Shown here: one piece after another, positions 25,469-35,800 of the stretch
Position numbering within the stretch: the stretch's first letter is position 1
Layout: each line of letters starts with the position of its first letter
Assembly (NCBI RefSeq): GCF_003966975.1
Contig: NZ_AP018437.1
Coordinates: 3,224,001 to 3,288,000, forward strand
Length of the DNA: 64,000 nucleotides
From: Pelolinea submarina
Lineage (GTDB): Bacteria > Chloroflexota > Anaerolineae > Anaerolineales > Anaerolineaceae
Reading direction: 5' to 3'
Notes under the pieces: generated by a model
Databases searched by the model: none
What the model saw: the letters and a program-made list of their open reading frames with translations, nothing else
What the model was told of the DNA's origin: nothing
Position numbers and translations under genes: made by a program

Positions 25469-26893
25469 TTAAAGTTGTGACAGATAGTCGTTAATGGACT
25501 GCGCAGCCTGTCTGCCGGCGCCCATGGCCGAGATGACGGTAGCGCCGCCAGTGACGATATCGCCGCCGGCGAAGACGCCCGCTTTATCTGTCTGCAGCGA
25601 TTCGGGATTAACTTCCAGCGTACCGCGGCGCGTGAATTGCAATTCAGGCGTATCCCGCAGCAGCGGGTTGGAACCATTACCAATGGCAATTACAGTCAGG
25701 TCAAGGTCAAGCGTAAATTCAGAACCTTCAATCGGCAGCGGCCTGCGCCGTCCGCTCGCATCCGGTTCGCCCAATTCCATACGCTGCAAGCGCACGCCTT
25801 TCAGCCAACCTTCACCGTTATCCAGGAATTCCAGCGGGGCAGCCAGGAAAGTGAATTTGACACCCTCTTCCTTGGCATGTTCCACTTCTTCGTGCCGGGC
25901 GGGCATTTCTTCTTCCGAACGGCGGTAGATGATGTGTACTTCTTTTGCTCCCAAGCGCAGGGAAGTGCGGGCTGAATCCAGCGCGGTGTTGCCCGCTCCG
26001 AAAACCGCCACAACCTTATCCTTGAAATTAAAGATAGGCGTTACAGACTGATCCTGGTAAGCTTTCATCAGGTTGACGCGCGTGAGCAGCTCGTTGGAGG
26101 AATAGATGCCGATCAGTTCTTCGCCCGGAATACCCAGGAAATTAGGCAGACCAGCGCCCGCGCCGATGAAAACGGCGTCATAACCTTGTTCGTCAAACAA
26201 TTCATTGATGGTCAAAGTTTTGCCGATGACCACATTTTTCTCAAATTTCACACCCAAACGGCGCAGCACGTCCACTTCATACGCAACGATGGATTTAGGC
26301 AGACGAAATTCCGGGATGCCGTAGATCAACACGCCGCCGAAAGCATGCAACGCTTCGTAGACTGTCACCTCGTGTCCGAAGCGGATCAGGTCGCCCGCGC
26401 AAGCCAGCGAAGACGGGCCGGATCCGATCAGGGCTACCTTCTTGCCGGTGGGAGCTGGTTTCTCGCCCTGCGGGCGCGCGGCGCGGTCGGCCGCGGTGCT
26501 GTCCGCGGTAAAACGTTCCAGGCTGCCGATGGCTACCGGGTTGCCTTTTTTTCCCAACACGCAGCGGGATTCGCAGAATTTTTCCTGCGGGCAAACCCGC
26601 CCGCAAACTGCGGGGAGCAGGTTATCCTGTAAAATAGCATCCGCGGCGCCCAGCATATTGCCGGCCAGGATCTGGTCGATAAAATCGGGGATGTGCACGT
26701 GCACCGGGCAGCCCTGGCTGCAGGGCGCATCTTTGCATTGCAAGCAGCGCTGGGCTTCTTCTCGGGCTAATTCAGAGCTGAAACCCTGATTGACTTCATT
26801 GAAATTGGAGACACGCTTCTGCGGTGCCTGCGCCGGCATGGTATGGCGCTGAATCTGCATGCGGTCTTTGAGCGGCAGCGGGTTATTGGTCAT
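25469..26893 (-). CDS. nfnB: NfnB / GltD-like NADPH-dependent ferredoxin oxidoreductase subunit
   Basis: The start is set at the internal ATG 26893, giving 474 residues and beginning MTNNPLPLKDRM as in the family. The longer open frame would extend into the neighbouring gene. Two [4Fe-4S] Cys clusters are seen at about 50-110 (RCLQCKDAPCSQGCPVH and VCGRVCPQEKFCESRC). FAD- and NAD(P)-binding Rossmann motifs follow (VALIGSGPSSLACAGDL and VAVFGAGNTALDSARTSLRL), and a final FAD site (GVFAGGDIVTGGATVISAMG). With NfnA it would bifurcate electrons between NADH, NADPH and ferredoxin. A glutamate synthase small subunit is the alternative, but no large subunit gene is nearby and NfnA is adjacent, overlapping by 11 bp. 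Confidence 0.85.
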   Translation of the reverse strand: MTNNPLPLKDRMQIQRHTMPAQAPQKRVSNFNEVNQGFSSELAREEAQRCLQCKDAPCSQGCPVHVHIPDFIDQILAGNMLGAADAILQDNLLPAVCGRVCPQEKFCESRCVLGKKGNPVAIGSLERFTADSTAADRAARPQGEKPAPTGKKVALIGSGPSSLACAGDLIRFGHEVTVYEALHAFGGVLIYGIPEFRLPKSIVAYEVDVLRRLGVKFEKNVVIGKTLTINELFDEQGYDAVFIGAGAGLPNFLGIPGEELIGIYSSNELLTRVNLMKAYQDQSVTPIFNFKDKVVAVFGAGNTALDSARTSLRLGAKEVHIIYRRSEEEMPARHEEVEHAKEEGVKFTFLAAPLEFLDNGEGWLKGVRLQRMELGEPDASGRRRPLPIEGSEFTLDLDLTVIAIGNGSNPLLRDTPELQFTRRGTLEVNPESLQTDKAGVFAGGDIVTGGATVISAMGAGRQAAQSINDYLSQL

Positions 26894-27737
26894 GCTGCAC
26901 CGTCTCAATTTCCGCCTCGAGCTTGCAGGCATGTTCCTTCTCTTGCTCAATACCGCGGTAGGCGTTGTTGCGCCGCATCAGGCTGTCAAAATCCACCTGG
27001 TGCGCGTCAAACTCCGGCCCATCCACGCATACGAATACAATTTTTCCGCCCACCAGCGCGCGGCAGCCGCCGCACATGCCAATACCGTCCACCATTATAG
27101 GATTCAGGCTGACCACCGTGGGGGTGTTGTGTTCACGGGTAATATCGGAGATAAAGCGCATCATGGGCAGCGGTCCGGCTGCGATCACGCGATCAATTTT
27201 TTCACCGCGCGCATACAAGCCCTTCAACTGTTCTGTAACAAAACCTTTTACGCCATAAGAACCATCATCGGTAGCCATAATCAGCTCGTCGGAAATTTCG
27301 CGCAAATCATCTTCCAGGATGACAAAGCTCTGATCGCGAGCGCCGCTGATGGTAATAATACGATTGCCGGCTTCCTTGAGGGACTGCGCAACCGCAAAGG
27401 CCACCGCCGTACCCACGCCGCCGCCTACAATCACGACCGTGCCGTAGTTCTCAATTTCCGAGGATTTTCCCAGAGGGCCCAGCAAATCCGCCACCGTCTG
27501 CCCTTTTTCCAGGGCACACAATTGGCGCGTGGAAAGCCCTATTGCTTTTACAATCAGGGTGATAGTTCCGGCTTGCGGATCTGTTTTCATGATGGTCAAT
27601 GGAACCCGTTCACTGGTCTCCAGCGGCCTCAAGACAATAAATTGCCCGGCTTTGAACTTCTTAGCGATCAAAGGAGCTTCGATTTCCAACCGGTAAATAT
27701 CCGGCGCTATTTTGGTTTTGTCTTTTATCTCAAACAT
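26883..27737 (-). CDS. nfnA: NfnA-like FAD / [2Fe-2S] oxidoreductase subunit (SudB family)
   Basis: The start is set at ATG 27737 (284 residues), since the family begins with MFEI/MFKI; an upstream TTG has no ribosome site. APLIAKKFKAGQFIVLRP and RVPLTIM form the FAD-binding barrel. VVIVGGGVGTAVAFAVAQSL is the nucleotide-binding motif. The C-terminal Cys set MCGGCRALVGGKIVFVCVDG carries the [2Fe-2S] cluster. It forms the NADH-side subunit of the NfnAB transhydrogenase, an enzyme of anaerobes. Translation is coupled to nfnB. Confidence 0.88.
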   Translation of the reverse strand: MFEIKDKTKIAPDIYRLEIEAPLIAKKFKAGQFIVLRPLETSERVPLTIMKTDPQAGTITLIVKAIGLSTRQLCALEKGQTVADLLGPLGKSSEIENYGTVVIVGGGVGTAVAFAVAQSLKEAGNRIITISGARDQSFVILEDDLREISDELIMATDDGSYGVKGFVTEQLKGLYARGEKIDRVIAAGPLPMMRFISDITREHNTPTVVSLNPIMVDGIGMCGGCRALVGGKIVFVCVDGPEFDAHQVDFDSLMRRNNAYRGIEQEKEHACKLEAEIETVQHDQ

Positions 27738-27787
27738 AGTTTTTAACTCGCACAAGTATAAACGATAATTTTCCCTTCTAAAAATTC

Positions 27788-27991
27788 TTAAACTTTCCCG
27801 GCCTGCACCAGGCGGGCGAAATGTTCAAAAGAACGGTCGTAGGTGCTTTCCGCATCGGGCGGAAAAACACATGCCGGTAATTCGCGGCTGCGTAGATGAA
27901 AGCTGATGCACTCGCAGCATACACCCTTACGTGAACAGGGTTCATAGCTGCAATTGCAGTGGGTTAGATTTGAGGTTTTTTTGCATTCCAT
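27788..27991 (-). CDS. DUF6485-type small Cys-rich protein
   Basis: The protein has 67 residues. The pattern [19 protein letters not shown], then KGVCCECI and [17 protein letters not shown], matches a small conserved family common in anaerobes. Eight cysteines in the first half suggest metal binding, probably zinc or an iron-sulfur cluster. It is probably the first gene of the leftward unit with nfnAB (50-bp gap). Function is not established. Confidence 0.8.
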   Translation of the reverse strand: MECKKTSNLTHCNCSYEPCSRKGVCCECISFHLRSRELPACVFPPDAESTYDRSFEHFARLVQAGKV

Positions 27992-28088
27992 GAAAGGTCT
28001 CCTGAACAGGATTTTGGCACTGAAATTGCATTATACTCGTAAGTCCATCGAATTTATTGTAAGATTGTAGTATAGAACTTCTGAAAAC

Positions 28089-29390
28089 ATGATGAAAACC
28101 GAAAAAGAGCCCGAATACACAACTTTTATCCAACAAGCTCGGCAAGCCTTTTCTCAGGGAAAAGAGGAGCGCGCGAGAGAATTAGCGCTGCTCGCGATAG
28201 CCGATCCGGCACAGGAGGAACAAGCCTGGTTAATCCTGGCTTCCCTCAGTGAACCGCCGCAGGCGATGGCTTATATCGAAAACGCCCTTAAAGTCAATCC
28301 GGACAGCCAGGCAGCGCGCAAAGCCATCCGGCTGGTTTACAGTCAAATGGCATCCGGGTCAAGAGCGCAATCGCAGCCCCCGGCCGCCTTGCCCATCCGA
28401 CCGCTGGATGATACCGCACCCATCCCCATTCCCAACGATGCAGACATCGTGAATCTCAATGAGGAAGAATTTCCATTAACTGAGACCCCGCAAACGGAAG
28501 GTGAAGAGACTCCTGAAGAACAAGGTATTGAAGCATCCCACGAAGCCATAAAGGACGCCGAAGGAAATCTGGAAGAGATTCCAGAACCGATAGCGATGGA
28601 AGAAGCGGAAGCGGAAGAAGTAGAACCTCCTTCTACAACAATTAATAAAAAAGCTTTTCGAAAAAAACTGCGCCGGCGAACCAATCCCAAAGCGGAAGAA
28701 CTGCCTCAAGAAACCCCTACCCCGGCAGAGAATGTATCCGAACCAAAATCACCACGAAAGAAATTCAGGATGATTCGGAAGCCAATTCCGGAGGCGGAGA
28801 TTGAACCGATTGAGGACGCAGATAGTGTTGAAGCTGTTGAAATTTTCGAGAAGATAGAAACCGGGGAAACGGCCGCTGCCGAAGCAATCCAAGAGGAAAA
28901 TCCTTCGGATAAACCGGTACCACAGTCAGTGGATACACCCCCCGTGCCCGAAGCAGAATCAGAGCCTGAAATGCCGGTGGAAACACAAAAGCCTGTTGAA
29001 AAGAGCGAAGCTCCCGAGGAACAGCCCGAAGAAATACAAGCGGCAGCTCCCGCCCCTTCTCCTGTATCTGTTCCCAGCGAACCTCAATTGGAACAACCGG
29101 TTGAAGTGCTGCCACCCGCGGAAGCAGAATCCACGCCAAGCCAGGCGGAACAACAACCCGCCCAAACTGCTGGTAGGGAATTGACCGGCGTGAAAATGGC
29201 TCGTAAGGTCGCGGTTAATAAACCAGACCAGGATTCACGAATGGTGCCGGATTATGCCATTAATGGGGTAGACAAGCAAAATAACAAAACAGATCCCGCC
29301 AATGTGGATACCATCGAACTAATCCTGATCTCCATTGCGGCCATTCTGATGCCGCTTCTGGTTTTCTTATACTTCTACCTGACTAAATAA
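28089..29390 (+). CDS. TPR-like, acidic Pro/Glu-rich membrane-anchored protein
   Basis: The protein has 433 residues; ATG at 28089 or 28092. Residues about 10-85 form TPR-like helical pairs (FSQGKEERARELALLAIADP and ALKVNPDSQAARKAIRLVYS). Residues about 110-370 are low complexity, rich in Glu, Pro and Ala, with a basic patch (KKAFRKKLRRRTNPKAE). The C-terminus is a single membrane helix (LILISIAAILMPLLVFLYFYL). It looks like a tail-anchored cytoplasmic protein with a long flexible spacer. Role unknown. It is followed 12 bp later by a glycosidase-like lipoprotein gene. Confidence 0.75.
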   Translation: MMKTEKEPEYTTFIQQARQAFSQGKEERARELALLAIADPAQEEQAWLILASLSEPPQAMAYIENALKVNPDSQAARKAIRLVYSQMASGSRAQSQPPAALPIRPLDDTAPIPIPNDADIVNLNEEEFPLTETPQTEGEETPEEQGIEASHEAIKDAEGNLEEIPEPIAMEEAEAEEVEPPSTTINKKAFRKKLRRRTNPKAEELPQETPTPAENVSEPKSPRKKFRMIRKPIPEAEIEPIEDADSVEAVEIFEKIETGETAAAEAIQEENPSDKPVPQSVDTPPVPEAESEPEMPVETQKPVEKSEAPEEQPEEIQAAAPAPSPVSVPSEPQLEQPVEVLPPAEAESTPSQAEQQPAQTAGRELTGVKMARKVAVNKPDQDSRMVPDYAINGVDKQNNKTDPANVDTIELILISIAAILMPLLVFLYFYLTK

Positions 29391-29402
29391 GATAATCTTT
29401 TA

Positions 29403-30581
29403 ATGAAGAAGTTCCTCTATTTCACCCTCATATTTTCATTATTACTCGTCGCAATTACAGCCTGCCAAAAAATCGACCAGATAATACTGAACTTCGGCGG
29501 CGGTGTTTCCACCCCCGAATACGCCGCTACACCTGAGCGGGTTTACAGCACACCGCTGCCGCCTTTTACTCCGCTGCAATTCGCCTGGTTTTACAAACCG
29601 CCCCAACAAGCAAACGATTTGGGCGCCGTGGCAGCCAACTTTTCCATGCTGATCCTGACCCGCAATGATGAACGTGAACGCCAAAGCCTGCGGGACATGG
29701 GCAGCAGCGCCCCGGTACTGCAATACCTGCGTTTTGAGGCAGTTATGGATCCAGACAGCTGTACTGCCAAGCCTTACCAGAACCAGGTCGCGCACCTTGA
29801 AGGAGATTTCTGCCAGCTGCAGGAACAGCATCCCGACTGGTTCCTGCGCGATATTAACGGCAACGTAATCCGTTACGACCAATCTCAATACGTGGTGATG
29901 GACCCCGGCAGCGAAGGCTGGCGCGCATACTTTCTTGAAAAGGTGCGCGGTTTTCAAAACGACGCCGGTTGGGCGGGTATTTTCCTGGACAACGTTGACG
30001 GAAGCTTGGGGCGTTTCGATAAGATGAACCTGATGCTGGCCGATTACCCCAACGATGACAGCTATCAAGCCGCTGTCAAGGACTTTCTGGCCTATTTGCG
30101 CAGTAATTACTTTGCCGGTTCGGGCAAACTGCTGTATGCCAATATTCCTTACATCGAAAATGAAAGCGCCTGGCTGGATTATTTGACCAACCTGGACGGG
30201 GCTATGCTGGAAGCTTTCGCGGCGGATTGGCAAAACGGCTATCTATCCGAGGAAGACTGGCAGCACCAGCTGGACCTGGCGGAAAAGACCCAGGCACAGG
30301 GTAAGGGCATCATCCTGGTCACTCAGGGAGACATCAACGACGTCGAGCGTATGCAGTTTGGGCTGGCATCCTTTCTGCTGGTCAACAACGGCCGCGCATA
30401 TTTTCGCTACAGCAACGACCAGGCATACCGGGAATTATGGTGGTACCCGCAATTCGAAAGTAACCTTGGGCAGCCGCTGGGATCGCGTTATCAGGAAGGC
30501 GATCTATGGCGGCGAGATTTTGAGCGTGGAACTGTCAGCGTGGATCCCGGAAAACACAGTGCCGTTATCCAGGTAAACTAA
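29403..30581 (+). CDS. Putative glycoside hydrolase lipoprotein (GHL15-like)
   Basis: The protein has 392 residues. A lipoprotein signal ends LLVAITAC. FAWFYKPPQ, then PVLQYLRFEAVMD, VVMDPGSEGWRAYFLEKV and AGIFLDNVDGSLGRFD mark a (beta/alpha)8 barrel of the hypothetical glycosyl hydrolase 15 type. The Asp in FLDNVD is the likely catalytic or binding residue, and LLYANIPYIENE and GAMLEAFAADW continue the barrel. It would act outside the cell on a polysaccharide. The substrate is unknown; the nearby exopolysaccharide operon is a possible source. It overlaps the convergent membrane protein gene by 4 bp. Confidence 0.75.
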   Translation: MKKFLYFTLIFSLLLVAITACQKIDQIILNFGGGVSTPEYAATPERVYSTPLPPFTPLQFAWFYKPPQQANDLGAVAANFSMLILTRNDERERQSLRDMGSSAPVLQYLRFEAVMDPDSCTAKPYQNQVAHLEGDFCQLQEQHPDWFLRDINGNVIRYDQSQYVVMDPGSEGWRAYFLEKVRGFQNDAGWAGIFLDNVDGSLGRFDKMNLMLADYPNDDSYQAAVKDFLAYLRSNYFAGSGKLLYANIPYIENESAWLDYLTNLDGAMLEAFAADWQNGYLSEEDWQHQLDLAEKTQAQGKGIILVTQGDINDVERMQFGLASFLLVNNGRAYFRYSNDQAYRELWWYPQFESNLGQPLGSRYQEGDLWRRDFERGTVSVDPGKHSAVIQVN

Positions 30582-31243
30582 TCCTCTTCTTCCACCAGTA
30601 AGCTTCTGGCCTTCATCAGGATAAAAACCGTCCAAAAAAGATAGCCCCCCAATTTTGCGGCTTCCTCCAGCATTTTCATACTGCTGGTTATGGTAGCGCT
30701 GAGAGATACTTTATCGGTGAGAAGGTCGCTGGCCATTGATGCCCCGAACAAGAGGAATGAAATCACCAAGAAGACAATTGGGCCGGAGAGAATACCTTTG
30801 CGGTTGATGAAAAACAATGTGGCAAATACCAACCCGTAGGCCAGGAAAATCCTGCGTTCCCCAATTTGGAACCAACCGGTAAAAACGCGTTCATGCATGA
30901 GGAAAAGGTCATCAAATAAAAGAAAGAGGCTGACACCAGCCAGAAAAACCAATGCCATAAATATCTGATGGTCACCCTGGTTTAAGTCTTTCTTTTTTAC
31001 AACTGCCAGAAGCAATACAGCGCCAATACCGGCAGCCAGAACCACCGCACCAATGGGTGTCAGGAAACCGATGAATTGGTCATACCCCAACAGGGAAGCT
31101 GCATCCTCCAACATGTATTCAATCGGGAGCGCCCGTAAAGAACTAATTCCCCAGGTGATTAACAAAATGGTATTTAATACCAGGATGGTAATCAAAATTA
31201 TCTTGCCGTAATATTTAAATTGTTTCGCAAAATTAATATTCAT
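30578..31243 (-). CDS. Multi-pass membrane protein, unknown function
   Basis: The protein has 221 residues from the ATG at 31241-31243. The open frame could begin 10 codons earlier but would then overlap the divergent gene more. About six hydrophobic helices are seen. Two conserved-looking acidic motifs sit at helix ends, LLFDDLFLMHERVF and MKMLEEAAKLGGYLFW, a pattern found in uncharacterised membrane proteins with possible metal-binding Asp/His/Glu residues. No function can be assigned. Confidence 0.68.
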   Translation of the reverse strand: MNINFAKQFKYYGKIILITILVLNTILLITWGISSLRALPIEYMLEDAASLLGYDQFIGFLTPIGAVVLAAGIGAVLLLAVVKKKDLNQGDHQIFMALVFLAGVSLFLLFDDLFLMHERVFTGWFQIGERRIFLAYGLVFATLFFINRKGILSGPIVFLVISFLLFGASMASDLLTDKVSLSATITSSMKMLEEAAKLGGYLFWTVFILMKARSLLVEEED

Positions 31244-32051
31244 GAAATTAACTCCGGCTATAATGGAAATCATGGAACATTCGCTGGATTTCCTTATTAA
31301 TCATTATATTCTCACATTTGTCCACTCAATGGAAGCCGCATACAATAGCAGCCACGAGAAAATCAACGATGTGATCGTTTTTTATTATGGCGATGAATTT
31401 GCCAACTCCCCATATGAAATGATCCCTTACCAATCCATCATTTTCGCCTGGGATAAAACACCCGAGGAGATCGCCGAGATTGCGCGATCATATCCGTTCA
31501 AGGGTGACGGTTCCTATGGGATAGAAGCTTTCCATAAGAACATGGATCCGCAGAAGTTCAAACTGCGCTATCAACCTCTGGGCTTTGAGTATTTCCTGCC
31601 CAGTATTCTGCAGATGGCAAATTTACCTGCAAAACTCGATGCACCCGGCATTCCGGTTATACAAGTCAGCCAGCCCGACCAGGCGAATTTCATCAACCAA
31701 ACCTTTGCAGAATGCAAACCCTTCCCGGAGAAACTGGCCAACGCCGAAGACTGTACGGCTTTCTATGCAGAAATTGACGGGCAAGCCGCGGGATGGGGAT
31801 ATCTGGTGCACCAGACGCCGCACATGGCATACCTGGCAGGCATGTTCACATCTCCGAAATTTCGGCACATGGGTGTGGCCACTTCGTTACTGGCCCATAT
31901 GCATCAATTTGCCGAACAAAATAATATCCGGAATATTCAATTGGTACCCTCATTCATGGCTTGGAATTTCTATACAAAGCGCGGTTATCAGACGATTGCT
32001 CACTTCTCCGCTTTCCTGCCTGTAGAAAAGATGAACGCCCGCAGCCATTGA
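31242..32051 (+). CDS. GNAT-family acetyltransferase
   Basis: The protein has 269 residues from ATG 31242; ATGs at 31263 and 31272 are also possible and would avoid overlap with the divergent start. The C-terminal 130 residues form a GNAT fold: AYLAGMFTSPKFRHMGVATSLLAHMH holds the acetyl-CoA loop (R-H-M-G-V-A), followed by IQLVPSFMAWNFYTKRGYQ. The N-terminal half is helical and specific to this protein. The acceptor is unknown. The 3' end overlaps the convergent phosphopantetheinyl transferase gene by 52 bp. Confidence 0.8.
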   Translation: MKLTPAIMEIMEHSLDFLINHYILTFVHSMEAAYNSSHEKINDVIVFYYGDEFANSPYEMIPYQSIIFAWDKTPEEIAEIARSYPFKGDGSYGIEAFHKNMDPQKFKLRYQPLGFEYFLPSILQMANLPAKLDAPGIPVIQVSQPDQANFINQTFAECKPFPEKLANAEDCTAFYAEIDGQAAGWGYLVHQTPHMAYLAGMFTSPKFRHMGVATSLLAHMHQFAEQNNIRNIQLVPSFMAWNFYTKRGYQTIAHFSAFLPVEKMNARSH

Positions 32052-32815
32052 GCTGTTAGTTCATATAGGGATATTTTTTCCAGCCGTTTAAACACAGCCA
32101 ACCAGCCGGTGTATGCTGTCCCCAGGGGAAGTTCTTCCAAAATGCACTCACCGGTTTCAAAATATAAGCCGTCGTCCTGTTTTCCACTAACCTTCTTATC
32201 AGCCCGTATTTGCAGCGTATCAATCTGCGCAGGCGAAATACGCAGCCCGCTGCCAAGCGCTTTCAGCAAAGCTTCTTTTGCGCTCCAATAGCAGTAGAAC
32301 GCTTCCGTCTGGTGTGCAGCATCCAGCTCTTCCCATTTTTTTATTTCCTGAGGCGCCAGATATTTTTTTGCCATGGCAGCCAATTCCGGCAGGGGATCGA
32401 TGTATTCCACATCCACCCCCACCTCCATCTCACGGCCGCAGGCAATCAGGCACAGCCCGTTCGTGTGAGAAATATTGAATGCCAGCGCGTGCTGATGGCC
32501 ATCCTCTTCCAGCCGTGGTTTCCCATAACCATCCTCATGGATATGCACGTGCTCCGGCTCTTCAGCGCTTAATGCGGAGAGAAGCAGGTGCAGCACACCC
32601 CGGCAGATAATAAATTCCTGTCGATTTTCCTGGCCGGTAAGGCGCTCCAGACGCTTCATCTCATGGGCCGAAAGGTATTTCTCGAAACGATCCGTAAAGG
32701 GCAGCAGATTCCGGGGAGAAAATTTCCAGACGGATACCTCATCCGGCGCCAATACTGGCAATGATTCAGGCCGGGACCATGTTTGCGGCAGAAAATAATT
32801 TTGATGTTTTTCCAC
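32000..32815 (-). CDS. 4'-phosphopantetheinyl transferase (Sfp type)
   Basis: The protein has 271 residues, with the typical two-lobed Sfp length. AFNISHTNGLCLIA, EVGVDVEYIDPLPEL (Mg-binding Asp/Glu) and YCYWSAKEALLKALGSGL are the family motifs. It transfers phosphopantetheine from CoA to carrier domains. It lies 6 bp after the NRPS stop on the same strand and would activate Ser543 and Ser1610 of that enzyme. It is the last gene of the long exopolysaccharide/NRPS operon. Confidence 0.93.
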   Translation of the reverse strand: MEKHQNYFLPQTWSRPESLPVLAPDEVSVWKFSPRNLLPFTDRFEKYLSAHEMKRLERLTGQENRQEFIICRGVLHLLLSALSAEEPEHVHIHEDGYGKPRLEEDGHQHALAFNISHTNGLCLIACGREMEVGVDVEYIDPLPELAAMAKKYLAPQEIKKWEELDAAHQTEAFYCYWSAKEALLKALGSGLRISPAQIDTLQIRADKKVSGKQDDGLYFETGECILEELPLGTAYTGWLAVFKRLEKISLYELTAQWLRAFIFSTGRKAEK

Positions 32816-32821
32816 AATCGT

Positions 32822-35800
32822 CTATTTTTCTGCCTTTTCCAGCGCTTCGCGCAGCTCACCCGCCAGGCTGGCTACGTTAGGTTCCAATAGAATGGAGCTG
32901 TGGTTGCCGTCACAGTTATACACATCCAATTGGCCATTTGTTAATTTGCGCCAATAAGGTTCGGGATGAACAATCTCGCTCCACTCGCGCTGACGGGCTT
33001 TGAACAGAGTCACCCTGCCGGGATAAGGATTTGCGATATAAGCCCGCAGCGCTTCCGCGTTGGCCAATTCCACCTTTTGGAAAGCCGGCGGTTTACGCAG
33101 CCAACGTTCGTGATCCTCCCGTTGCTGTGGATTGATATATTTCTCTCTCTTGATAAAAGCTGTAAAGCGGTTCTTTACAAATTTGATGATTTTGGTAAAA
33201 TACTCCAACTTTTTAGGCCAGCTTAAATTGAACCATTTGCGGGTGACAAACCCGAAACGTTCCACCTGGTCCAGCATGAGCATGGCCCGGCCGGGCTGTA
33301 ATTCTGGCGGCATATTTTCCACCACAACCGTGTCAAACATCGCCAACATCGCGACTTTTTCGCCCGCCGCAGCCAGCTGTTGAGCGATCTCATAAGCCAC
33401 CGTACCGCCAAATGAATACCCGCCGAGATAGTAAGGGCCTTTGGGCTGGATTTCACGGATCTCTTTCAGGTAAAAAGCCGCCATATCCTCCACTCGCCGG
33501 AAGGGTTCAACCACACCGCCCAATCCCTGCGAACGCACCCCGTAAATCGGACGGTCGCTGTCTTGCAGGTAAACAACCAAACGCCGGTAGCTGAGAATAT
33601 CCCCGCCCACCGCATGAACCAGGAACAGCGGGGGTTGGCTGCCGCCCGATTTCAGACCCACAACTGATTTCCAGGATGGCTTCCATCCGGCGGAAGTGAT
33701 GGTTTCAGCCAATTCACGGATAGTCGGTTTCTCCAGCAGCGTTACCAGGGGAATCGGTACTTTGAATTGACTTTCAATCTCAGTCATCATGCGGGCAGCC
33801 AGCAGGGAATGCCCGCCAATATCAAAGAAATTGTCGGTTACACCAATAGCCTGCCTGCCCAATGCCTCCTGCCAGATGACCAGCATTTTTTCTTCCGTTA
33901 TGTTCCGGGGAGATTCCACCTTATCGGCCGTGATACCATGCGTCCAATCCGGATCCGGCAGGCCATTCTTGTCAATCTTGCGGCTGGGCGTGAGCGGGAA
34001 CTCCGCCATCACCGTGTAAAAAGCCGGCAGCATATATTTAGGCAGGCGCGTCGACAAAAACGCGCGCAGCGCTTTTTCATCCAAAGCTGCGCCCTGGTCC
34101 ATCACCAGATACGCCAATAATTGTTCGGTCCCGGAAGGATCCGCACGCTTCAACACCACTGCGTCAGATATACCGGCATATTGCAGCAGCGCCGCCTCAA
34201 TTTCTCCCGGCTCCACACGAAAACCGCGGATCTTGATTTGTTCGTCGCTGCGTCCCAGGTATTCCAACGAACCGTCCGGACGCCACAGCACCAGATCGCC
34301 GGATTTATACATGCGAGCAGGCGCGTCCTGAACAAAGGGGTCCGGTAGAAAACGTTCGGCTGTCAATTCCGTCAAATTCAGGTATTCCCTTGCCAGACAG
34401 TCCCCGCCAATGTACAACTCGCCTGCCACGCCGGGCGGCACCCGCCGGCGTGCTTCGTCCAGGACATACAGGTTGACATTGTCAACGGCCTTGCCGATGG
34501 TGACTTCCCTTTGGCTGTACTGGTTCCTTTCCTGTGGGGTCAATCGCATGCGGGTTGCCACGCAGGTCGTCTCGGTCAACCCATAAGTATTATCCAAATG
34601 GACATTATCCAAACCCAGGTTATGCCAGGTAGTCAGGTGTGAAGGCGAAACCCGCTCCCCGCCGATGATGACCAGCCGGATGTCGGGCGGGAAGGGTTCA
34701 GCGGATTTATCCAAATAAAGGACCAATTCATGCCAAAAAGCGGTTGGTAAATCCAGCATGGTAATTTCCCATTCCCGGCAGCGCTGCAGGAAATGCGGCA
34801 GGGAATCGAGCATATCCGGGGTGCGCATCACCAGGGCAGCTCCGCTGGAAAGCGCCGGGTAGATCTCCTCTTCCGAAGTGTCAAAATTAAGAGATGCGAA
34901 TTGCAGCACGTGGTCTTTTGAGTTTACGCCGTAATAACGTTGGGTAGACAGGACAAAGTTAACCAGCGGACGGTGTTCGACCAGCACACCTTTCGGTTTG
35001 CCGGAGGAGCCTGATGTATAGATACAATAAGCCAGGTTATCAGCCTCTACGGGGATATCCGGATTGTCATCTGCTTCAGCCGAAATCCGTTCCTGCCAAT
35101 CCTTTAAATGGAAGATGTGTTTCGCATCGAAAGGTAAGCGCTGGGCCTGCAAATCCGTGATCATCAGGACCGGCTTGGCATCCGCGAGAATATATTCGAG
35201 ATGCTCCGAAGGGTAATCCGGGTCAAGCGGCAGGTAAGCACCGCCAGCTTTAAGCACCGCCAGCATTGCCACCAGCATGTCCGGTGATTTCGGCAGACTA
35301 ATACCCACCAAATCTTCCCGTTGCAATCCCTGGCTTAACAAGACCCTTGCCAATTGATTCGCGCGGCGGTTCAATTCGTCATAGGTATAAGTCGTTTCTT
35401 CCATGCACAGCGCCAACGCCTGCGGAGTTCTTTTTACTTGATCTTCGATCAGCCGGTGGATCGGGATATCCTGCGGATAGGGCACGCGCGCGCCATTCCA
35501 GCGTTCCAGCTGCTCTTTTTCGGAAGGCGTCAACAAATCCAACTGCGCCACGTTTTGAACGGGATCTTGCAGACAAGTTTCCAGCGCCAGCTGGAAATGA
35601 TGCATGAGCTGTTCAATTGTCTCTTTAAGATAGATATCGGTGTTGTACTCAAAACCAAATTGGATACCCGTATCCGTGCGGTTAAACTCCACATTTAAAT
35701 CATACGTAACCGTACCCACATCAAAATTGAAGTAATCCACATGTAGATTACTGGGTTGCATGCTCGAACGCGGGACATTCACAAAATTGAACACCACTCC

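Noticed and set aside
25469..26893. Glutamate synthase small subunit (GltD)
   Set aside because: No large subunit gene is present, and the directly coupled NfnA gene makes NfnB the better call, though sequence alone does not fully separate them.
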